A DNA stretch of 64,000 nucleotides, taken from NCBI RefSeq assembly GCF_000820515.1, contig NZ_JXDG01000033.1:1-64000 (forward strand), read 5' to 3'. The position numbers and the translations under genes were made by a program. Position 1 is the first letter of the stretch. The number at the start of each line of letters is the position of its first letter. Shown here one piece after another: positions 59,101 through 64,000 of the stretch. Below the pieces are notes generated by a model. It worked only from the letters and a program-made list of their open reading frames with translations, searched no databases and was not told the DNA's origin. This DNA comes from Pseudomonas batumici. Lineage in GTDB: Bacteria; Pseudomonadota; Gammaproteobacteria; Pseudomonadales; Pseudomonadaceae.

Positions 59101-60258
59101 TTTAGATTCGACATATTTTAATCGACTTATCAGCAGACGTTTTGACGAGGACTCAAGCTGGGAAGGATCACCGTTTGCTAGCACGGCATACGGATCGAGC
59201 TGAATCGTAGCCTCCTCAATACCCCTATTTCCTAACGATGCCATCCATCCAAGAAGGCCGCGCAATTCATCCCGCACTGTAGAGTTAGGTGCAATGATTG
59301 GCAGACATTTTGAAAGTGTGAGAGGATCTAATGGATCCACTATTCTCTTCGTCAGGTAGTCCGCTGCACAGTACTCCGCGACAACTTTGTGAACTGGATG
59401 ATGCTGACCCAATAAATCGCCAGGCCTGAAGAGTCTGGTAGCCAAGATGTTAGCAGACGGCTTATCTTTACCGGACAGAGATCCCAGGAGCGGATATATG
59501 CGACTTTCATCCGCTTCGCTTGTGGCTATCCCTTCTGCGCCGGATAGCAACACCTTAGCAAAAACCTCCGATCCGAAAGAAATTTTATCAGCAATCGGGA
59601 CCGCATTATGGTTGTTGGAAACTTTCGGATTTACCTCCCTTGCTAATCGCTCCACCGCTAGTGAAAAAATTGACCGCTTATCAGCGAAATGCCTACCGCT
59701 CTCGAGGTATGCGTCTGCGAACAGTATTAGAAACTGAGGATTTGGAAGCAAGGCATCCAAGTCGAATCTGGCGACTTCAGAGCGGAAAGCTGAAAAATCC
59801 TCCCCTTCTACATGATGGTCGAATATGGCTCGCTGCTCATCTTCGTCGAACTCACATAGCTTAACTACCAGAGGCTCGTGCGCCAGAAAATCCGCAAAAG
59901 CGTGGGTGGCTGCATTATCCCATTCGCTTGAGCGGCTTGAAATAATTACATGCGTCGGATTCACATCGCTTGCGTTAGCGAGAAGCCTATTGATGCCCGT
60001 GTGATCAATTTTTGCCAGTTCATCGAATGCATCAATCACAAGCGCAGAATTTTGTGCTGCCCTCCCTCGGTAGCTGAATACATTTGCGCTGACAGACAAG
60101 ACACCTAGCTGTTCAGCTAGACTTTTCAAAAGTGCGGTTTTACCACCTCCGGGCTCTGACAGAACAACCACATAGTTCGAAGCGAGAAGCAACTCACCCT
60201 CAGTATACGTTTTGTCGTTAGCCGATAGTCTGCGTGGTAAGTAGAGAGTCGAGCTCAT
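56200..60258 (-). CDS. Giant P-loop NTPase with C-terminal PD-(D/E)xK nuclease motif
   Basis: About 1352 aa from ATG 60258 (GTG 60288 is also in frame; neither has a strong ribosome site). Walker A is SEPGGGKTALL (residues 34-44), Walker B ALVIDAFDEL (72-81), and IISSRSSEW follows as a sensor, a STAND/NACHT-like order. A long helical middle part (300-1100) resembles helical repeats and contains a cysteine cluster CTCGKECYECGC that may bind zinc. Near the C-terminus SDFTVTKMIGG...LLVTEVKGQW gives D1237 ... E1254-V-K1256 plus a helix with QDQL, a restriction-nuclease core. The design (sensor ATPase plus nuclease) is that of phage-sensing defence proteins, but I know no named system with this exact order. 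It stands alone. Confidence 0.75.
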   Translation of the reverse strand: MSSTLYLPRRLSANDKTYTEGELLLASNYVVVLSEPGGGKTALLKSLAEQLGVLSVSANVFSYRGRAAQNSALVIDAFDELAKIDHTGINRLLANASDVNPTHVIISSRSSEWDNAATHAFADFLAHEPLVVKLCEFDEDEQRAIFDHHVEGEDFSAFRSEVARFDLDALLPNPQFLILFADAYLESGRHFADKRSIFSLAVERLAREVNPKVSNNHNAVPIADKISFGSEVFAKVLLSGAEGIATSEADESRIYPLLGSLSGKDKPSANILATRLFRPGDLLGQHHPVHKVVAEYCAADYLTKRIVDPLDPLTLSKCLPIIAPNSTVRDELRGLLGWMASLGNRGIEEATIQLDPYAVLANGDPSQLESSSKRLLISRLKYVESKDPYFRRGDFWRRFSVAGFFTQDVMDEIRPILEFGNEGHLRDLILELLVGSKAVEQLENELQQILLAPEESESTRLLVSKSLLEIASHDHLSNVMILIGEATQVSLRVAAEIIGSRYSDTFDHSVHLAFYRSCAGLYSRGYDHYDRTVGTRYFVKRLIETLDLEIIEWLLDELCVDLVCTCGKECYECGCRTGVSKIIGSMLDRFFELAPTPYNPCLVWKWIENLDFHQKKSASQSRAVQVLQEDTELRQGLIAHVFGGLVDRDVIFETKVRKFDFHSHSGLGLYSEDTKFLADLAFKTDNPILWASFIPYHQKHDNREARGLDNFRRHLRGHALAKPEFMREWVKTNRSAMQLERLHGMPRLLRKIGRNRRKQQNFHAESIKYVQENRELVESGRHWGCLVRFADLVLMHPDKIKDEFGDESIVRIGLRNCLAFITPYVPDLLKLAELRCTSKSYLAEPILFASCLEIMRLKHSLDEVDSQLLKSLRATINVNYSAVTKDEKDALKREVDRRVFSDHASVEDFLRRYIEPQLASAECQCPDIWLLRSDDVFSHLRSGLSIEWLRRFDNLTLGALDTLFDISAQFSNPDALVEVIHERCRGLISADIDANENEDLNQRRKFWFVRALYFVSDISESQWEWLQADRDTVLALNERSGRFSHLHHSSWPSLSAVKIEAILNAFISQWPRVDLPSHWGTESPKEENAYRFLKDLVWSLNSFDSDDALPILEHLLADYRFEDMYKDLSSIHSSQLRKRALRDFVAPTPIEVVSLLDNGAVVTVEGLRQLVIEELHGFQKAIDGGEFNTGNLFYDKEERLGEVPATLIIAERLHLRLEPQGISVTPEHQLKDSNRSDFTVTKMIGGKRKLLVTEVKGQWHKELYTAAQDQLNERYSIHPDAEQQGIFLVLWFGQGEKVAGRKTHGLASAQELKDRIESALPHEMMGLIDVFVLDVSKAGKQLTQPQMINSRE

Positions 60259-60750
60259 AGTGGCGAGATACGCTCCGTTGAATCGCACCAGTTGTACTGG
60301 TGACCATGGTGGAGCGGTGAGGTGTGCCCGCGCTCGTCTGCCAACGAGATTACGACATTTCTCGGCAAGCGGGAGAGAGTTTTTTCAAGCCAGAGCTGGT
60401 CCCTAGCCTCATCCCCAAAAAATACTCAGAGAGGTGCAGGACATTGCTCGTGCCCAAAATAAGCAATCACACTGTAACTGTCAGCCACATGTCGCTTGTC
60501 TGTCGCGCCTAGCTGAGGCTCTGGCAAAGCTTTAACGTTAAGCAATCTAAATCACCTTTACCTTCATGGATGCGGTGAACCGCTGCAATGGGCCAATTGC
60601 AGACCGTGGCGAGGGGCAGATACCGGCCAGAAGCCGGCGCTGCTGGTATCGGGATCTCAACAACCTAGCCACTCCCCACGATTCACGCTTACCATACCCC
60701 CAACTCGTATTACCGCGGCTGCTGAACCCGGTACTCACGAGGAAATGACC
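60259..60750. other. Gap at the right side of the island
   Basis: 492 bases. The left part is the promoter region of the NTPase. At 60560-60640 a last copy of the dispersed repeat (GGATGCGGTGAACCGCTGC, GGGGCAGATACCGGCCAGAA) is found. The right part leads to the GAGGAAATG ribosome site of the next gene. No gene is seen. Confidence 0.4.
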
Positions 60751-60945
60751 ATGGAAAGAACCCGCGCCTGGAGACGCGCACAGGCCCTTGAACGCCGTGA
60801 TGACAAGGCGGTTCGTCCGCTGACATTCAAGCCGGAAAAGAACTGGAAGCTGATGTACACCCGGGCCGACAAGCTTGTCAGGGCACGCCAGCTCGGCATG
60901 AGCTATCCCATCCGCACCACCCGCCAATGGTTGGATCAAGAGTGA
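60751..60945 (+). CDS. Small basic protein coupled to the phosphatase gene
   Basis: 64 aa (MERTRAWRRAQALERRDDKA ... TTRQWLDQE), rich in Arg and Lys, soluble. ATG 60751 has GAGGAA about 7 bases upstream; ATG 60745 would lie on the ribosome site itself. Its TGA overlaps the GTG start of the next gene by 4 bases, so the two are translated together. The family is not named; I recall similar small genes next to LMW-PTP-like genes in Pseudomonas. Confidence 0.7.
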   Translation: MERTRAWRRAQALERRDDKAVRPLTFKPEKNWKLMYTRADKLVRARQLGMSYPIRTTRQWLDQE

Positions 60946-61268
60946 CAAACCTCCTGTTCGTCTGCAGTCGTAACCAATGGCGTAGCCCCACGGCGGAAAC
61001 GATCTGGCGCCGCCGTCCCGGCTTCAATGCCCGCTCGGCGGGCACAAGCCCGAACGCACGCAGACCCATCGGCCCGGCGGATATTCGCTGGGCCGATGTC
61101 ATCTTTGTCATGGAACGCAAACACCTGAATCGCCTGCAGGCCGAGTATGCCCGCCTGCTTGAACACAAGCGGATTCACTCTCTGGATATTCCCGACGACT
61201 TTCGCTACATGGATCCTGAGCTGGTGGACATGCTCGAAGACGCAGTGAAGCCCTATCTCACACCCTAG
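60942..61268 (+). CDS. Low-molecular-weight protein-tyrosine-phosphatase-like protein
   Basis: 108 aa from GTG 60942 (MTNLLFVCSRNQWRSPTAE). The phosphate loop C-x5-R-S (CSRNQWRS) is at the N-terminus and a possible general-acid aspartate is in LDIPDDFRYMDPELVDML. It is shorter than classic LMW-PTPs (about 150 aa), so it may act on a different phosphate ester. An ATG at 60927 is in frame, but the GTGA overlap favours 60942. Confidence 0.82.
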   Translation: MTNLLFVCSRNQWRSPTAETIWRRRPGFNARSAGTSPNARRPIGPADIRWADVIFVMERKHLNRLQAEYARLLEHKRIHSLDIPDDFRYMDPELVDMLEDAVKPYLTP

Positions 61269-61323
61269 GTTTCGTGCGCAAACCTCTGCCATCATTCAAG
61301 AACTGACAAGTCGAGTAGAAAAT

Positions 61324-61485
61324 ATGAATCGTCGTAAAAAAATAAATCAGTTATTAAAGGCTCACGCCAAAAAGGCCAGCGCCAAATTGGCACCGAAAAG
61401 TAAGCCTAAATACATTAGTAAAGCTGACCGATTGAAGCTGGCGGCTGAACCCAGCCCAGACTCAATCATTTCCCCTGAGAGCTGA
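61324..61485 (+). CDS. DUF2986 family small protein
   Basis: 53 aa: MNRRKKINQLLKAHAKKASA, then KLAPKSKPKYISKADRLKL and AAEPSPDSIISPES. This very basic N-terminus with KYISKADR matches DUF2986, a small gammaproteobacterial family of unknown role. A second copy of its tail lies at 62993-63040. Confidence 0.75.
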   Translation: MNRRKKINQLLKAHAKKASAKLAPKSKPKYISKADRLKLAAEPSPDSIISPES

Positions 61486-61629
61486 TCGTGACGTTTGACA
61501 CCAGATGCCCCAATGTCAAGCTCTATCCGTCCCGAGCGGCGTAAACTTGGCAGCTGAGCATCGCTGCATATTTGTTTTCCTACCGAGCGTTATAACTGCA
61601 GTCCATGAATGTTTTACTGGAGGTGAGCA

Positions 61630-62841
61630 ATGCAAGGTAGAGTGCTTAACGTTGTGGGATTGATTATCGGCCTATGCGTCGTAAACGTAGCCAATGCCGA
61701 AAATCAGAATTTCGTGCATCCGGGAATGTTGAGTACGAACGACGATTTTGCTCGTGCCAAGAGGCTCGTTACCAGCAAGACATCACCTGCGATCGACAGC
61801 TGGAATCTTCTGGAAAAAAGTCCGTACGCAGCCGCCAATTACGCACCTAATCCAGTTGATCGAGTAGTACGGGGCAACCCATCATGGGGCAAAGACAATT
61901 ACGCATCGCTGTTCCGAGATGCGGCAGCTGCTTATCAGTTGGCCGTTCGCTGGAAAATCTCTGGAAATATCGACTACGCGAATGCCTCGATCAGAGTGCT
62001 TGATGCCTGGGCAGACAAACTGACCGATGTGATAGGCACAAGCGATAAATACTTGGCGTCCGGCATCTACGGTTATGAACTGGCCAATGCGGCAGAAATC
62101 ATGCGGACTTATCCAGGATGGAAAAAATTTCCTCAATTTCAAGGCATGATGCTCAAGGTTTTCTACCCGATGAACCATGACTTCATAACCAAGCATAATG
62201 GATATGGAGAAGCTGGACTGCATTATTGGGCAAATTGGGATTTGGTCAATCTTGCTTCGATGATGGCCATCGGCATCTTGACGGATCGTCACGATATTTA
62301 TAAAGAATCCATGAATTATGTGCTTCATGGACTGGGAAATGGCGCATTCAACAATGCAATGTGGGCTGTTTATCCCGGCACTGGAAAGGAAGTGGGTCTG
62401 GCTCAAGTTCAGGAAAGCGGACGTGATCAGGGGCACTCCACATTAGACATCGCGATAATCGGGGTGATTTGCCAGATGGCGTGGAGCCAGGGCGATGATT
62501 TGTTCAGCTTCAATCACAACCTCGCATTAAAAGCCAGTGAGTATGTTGCAAAATACAATCTGCTTTATGATGTTCCATGGACAAACTACACCACCAGCGA
62601 TGGGTCGATCCAAACTCAGATCTCTTCCGGCAGTCGCGGCAGCACCCGTCCAATGTGGACCTTGATTTACAATCACTACGCCGGAATCAAACATCTGGAA
62701 GCCCCCTATACGAAAAAAATGATGGACAACTTTGGTCCTGAGGCGGGTGCCTACGGGTCTAACAGTGGAGGTTTTGACCAGTTGGGCTATGGATCGCTGT
62801 TGTTCACTAACTATCAGGAAGCGGCAGCTGGAAAACGCTGA
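61630..62841 (+). CDS. Alginate lyase
   Basis: 403 aa. The signal peptide is VLNVVGLIIGLCVVNVANA; the mature protein is (alpha/alpha)-barrel-like, with GLHYWANWDLVNLASMMAIG and QVQESGRDQGHSTLDIAIIG carrying the Asn/His/Arg residues expected in the alginate lyase fold (PF05426 group). It cleaves alginate-type polyuronate by beta-elimination in the periplasm or outside. The ribosome site is GGAGGTGA. The gene is AT-richer than the core, stands alone with no alginate biosynthesis genes, and is flanked by transposon remnants, so it is probably acquired. Confidence 0.85.
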   Translation: MQGRVLNVVGLIIGLCVVNVANAENQNFVHPGMLSTNDDFARAKRLVTSKTSPAIDSWNLLEKSPYAAANYAPNPVDRVVRGNPSWGKDNYASLFRDAAAAYQLAVRWKISGNIDYANASIRVLDAWADKLTDVIGTSDKYLASGIYGYELANAAEIMRTYPGWKKFPQFQGMMLKVFYPMNHDFITKHNGYGEAGLHYWANWDLVNLASMMAIGILTDRHDIYKESMNYVLHGLGNGAFNNAMWAVYPGTGKEVGLAQVQESGRDQGHSTLDIAIIGVICQMAWSQGDDLFSFNHNLALKASEYVAKYNLLYDVPWTNYTTSDGSIQTQISSGSRGSTRPMWTLIYNHYAGIKHLEAPYTKKMMDNFGPEAGAYGSNSGGFDQLGYGSLLFTNYQEAAAGKR

Positions 62842-62846
62842 CGTTG

Positions 62847-62981
62847 ATGGCCTACAACTTCGCCAGGCACCTGAAGCCTGGCGAAGCCGTACACCTTCAG
62901 GTGATCGATGAAGCCTGGACTCAAAACCCAGGCCGTTTCACAATCAATCCGCACCCTCTCACTCCTGGACCGGGCACCTAG
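62847..62981 (+). pseudogene. C-terminal remnant of an IS481-type transposase
   Basis: 44 codons: MAYNFARHLKPGEAVHLQVI, then DEAWTQNPGRFTINPHPLTPGPGT. The ending AW-x-PxRF-x-P-x-PG-x-T matches, from memory, the conserved tail of IS481 integrases. All catalytic parts are missing; the frame begins 5 bases after the alginate lyase stop. Confidence 0.55.
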
Positions 62982-62992
62982 GCTTCGTGCCA

Positions 62993-63040
62993 ATGGCTGC
63001 TGAGTCCAGTTCAGACTCGATCATTTCGCCTGAGAGCTGA
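62993..63040 (+). pseudogene. Duplicated tail of DUF2986
   Basis: The frame MAAESSSDSIISPES-stop nearly repeats the end of the intact DUF2986 protein at 61324-61485 (AAEPSPDSIISPES), and the DNA match runs through GATCATTTCGCCTGAGAGCTGATC. Just before it, CCTAGGCTTCGTGC repeats CCTAGGTTTCGTGC found after the phosphatase stop (61264-61277). It is a deletion derivative of the same locus. Confidence 0.6.
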
Positions 63041-63045
63041 TCATG

Positions 63046-63076
63046 CGAAAAGCGGGACACCCATTGGCCTCTCAAG
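63046..63076. repeat. Terminal-repeat-like sequence shared with 55982-56014
   Basis: CGAAAAGCGGGACACCCATT, then GGCCTCTCAAG; the other copy differs only by a 2-base insertion and one base. GGGTGTCCCGCTTTTCG is suggestive of an IS inverted repeat. It overlaps the last codon of the hydrolase gene. Confidence 0.5.
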
Positions 63077-63929
63077 CTCGCGGGCCGAGCCAGTCCCGGA
63101 CGAGCCGAGCAACCTGCCTCCGGCGCTCGATCATCACCATATGCCCTTCGCCCGGCAGCGCATGATGGGTGACCGACGGCACCCACGCGGACGTTTCGCG
63201 CGCCGCCTCGGCGAAGATTGTGTCGGCAGCGCCACCGACGATCAACGTATCTGCGCGGATCTGACGGGGCCACGGCGAACTGTCGCGTGCATCATCACGC
63301 AGTGCGCGTAGAGTGCGGGCAATGGCGCCCCCTGCGTTGACCGATGACGCCATGTGACGTCGTCGGCCCAGCAGCGCGGCGCGCAGTAGCATGTTGCGCC
63401 AACCCGCGCGGAAGCATCCGGACATTGTTTCGAGCAGGCGTACGAATTCGAGGCGGGTCGCGTGAATGATTTGCCGCTCGACGAGCCGGCAGCCGTCCGG
63501 GGCCAGGCGATGCGCACTCGAGACCAGCACGAGTCGTGAGACGAGCTCCGGGTGGGTGGCCGCGAGTCGCGCCGCGACGACGCCGCCGAACGAGATGCCG
63601 ATGAGCGTCGTGCACCGCCAATGCATCGCGATGCCGCACGCGACATGCTCGACGATGTCCGTGAGCCGGTATTGCGCGCCGGGCTTGTCAGGATATCCGA
63701 GCAGTACGAACGGCGTGTCGGCCGGCAGGATGCCGGCAACACGACGCAGGTCGCGCCGCAGTCGACGCGCGGTCGTCTTCGAGACGAACGCCTGCCCGCC
63801 GTTCAGTACGACGACCGCGGGCGGCCCGTCACCCACCTGCGCGGTCAGGATACCGCCGTCCAGCCGCATCGCTCGAACGGAACGAGCGCCGATCCGCAGC
63901 GCGTTCAGTTCGTCCAGTATGGGGTTCAT
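63072..63929 (-). CDS. Alpha/beta hydrolase
   Basis: 285 aa. The oxyanion strand is AVVVLNGGQAF, the nucleophile elbow is LIGISFGGVVAARLA, the acid is probably in IVGGAADTIFAE and the histidine in LPGEGHMVMIERR. The substrate is unknown. The ribosome site GGAGGAAACC is perfect. The coding sequence is much richer in GC at third positions (CGC, GCG, ACG runs) than the rest of the window, more like Burkholderia-type genes, and its 3' end sits in an IS-like repeat, so it is probably transferred. Confidence 0.8.
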   Translation of the reverse strand: MNPILDELNALRIGARSVRAMRLDGGILTAQVGDGPPAVVVLNGGQAFVSKTTARRLRRDLRRVAGILPADTPFVLLGYPDKPGAQYRLTDIVEHVACGIAMHWRCTTLIGISFGGVVAARLAATHPELVSRLVLVSSAHRLAPDGCRLVERQIIHATRLEFVRLLETMSGCFRAGWRNMLLRAALLGRRRHMASSVNAGGAIARTLRALRDDARDSSPWPRQIRADTLIVGGAADTIFAEAARETSAWVPSVTHHALPGEGHMVMIERRRQVARLVRDWLGPRA

Positions 63930-64000
63930 GGGTTTCCTCCAATGAAAAAAGCGCCAGCATGAACGCTGACGCCCACGTGAGGGTCAAGCACCAGATACAG
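63930..64000. other. Window edge
   Basis: 71 bases upstream of the hydrolase gene. The pair GCGCCAGC/GCTGACGC around 63951-63973 could form a weak hairpin. No gene is seen. Confidence 0.3.

Overview
The window reads as Pseudomonas chromosome, most likely of the P. fluorescens lineage. This is inferred from the GC-rich codon use of the core genes, REP-like GTGGGAGC/GAGCAAGC inverted repeats, and typical gene families (AguA/AguB putrescine route, Aer-type chemoreceptor, DUF3077 and DUF2986 small proteins). I saw no rRNA, tRNA or CRISPR array.

Positions 147-11149 hold a nine-gene minus-strand operon with a divergent LysR regulator at 10292. It encodes two tandem paralogous amino-acid-type periplasmic binding proteins, a GlcD-type FAD oxidase, a class I aminotransferase, two permeases, an ATPase, a cysteine-dioxygenase-like cupin, and a cystathionine beta-lyase fused behind four rhodanese domains. 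Together they look like an uptake and catabolic route for a sulfur-containing amino acid or related thiol. Positions 11238-40821 are mixed core metabolism and signalling: GST (YghU type), PLP dehydratase with AraC regulator, hybrid sensor kinase plus EcsC protein, agmatine deiminase / carbamoylputrescine amidase / polyamine-binding protein, two divergent L,D-transpeptidases, a rhomboid protease, a reverse transsulfuration pair (Cbs plus cystathionine gamma-lyase), a PgeF-like oxidase, an amidase preceded by an oxidoreductase remnant, azoreductase, hydrolase, a tandem pair of small membrane proteins, a PAS chemoreceptor, two VOC proteins, cytochrome b561 and a uracil-DNA glycosylase-like protein. 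A DUF3077 gene at 40543 sits behind a leader that can fold into two consecutive multi-branched RNA domains.

From about 40962 to 60700 the character changes. This is an accessory island of lower or uneven GC, unrecognised ORFs, an IS1182-type insertion sequence, and many copies of a degenerate intergenic repeat. Its protein content is typical of defence islands: an SF1 helicase with an unknown N-terminal half, a likely PD-(D/E)xK protein of 686 aa, a SEC-C plus nuclease-like protein, a Schlafen/AlbA_2 protein, and a 1352-aa P-loop NTPase with a C-terminal PD-(D/E)xK nuclease motif. Two minus-strand genes (44177-44899 and 45022-45672) are each followed by a sequence that aligns with the other and looks like an integron attC site. 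I therefore read them as two gene cassettes without an integrase in this window. One carries an ADP-ribosyltransferase-like HGT motif and the other a HEPN-like R-x5-H motif.

After 60751 the sequence returns to small Pseudomonas genes (a coupled small protein plus LMW-PTP-like phosphatase, and DUF2986). These are followed by a mosaic segment: an alginate lyase, an IS481-type transposase tail, a duplicated DUF2986 tail, a 31-33 bp repeat shared with position 55982, and a very GC-rich alpha/beta hydrolase that looks foreign.
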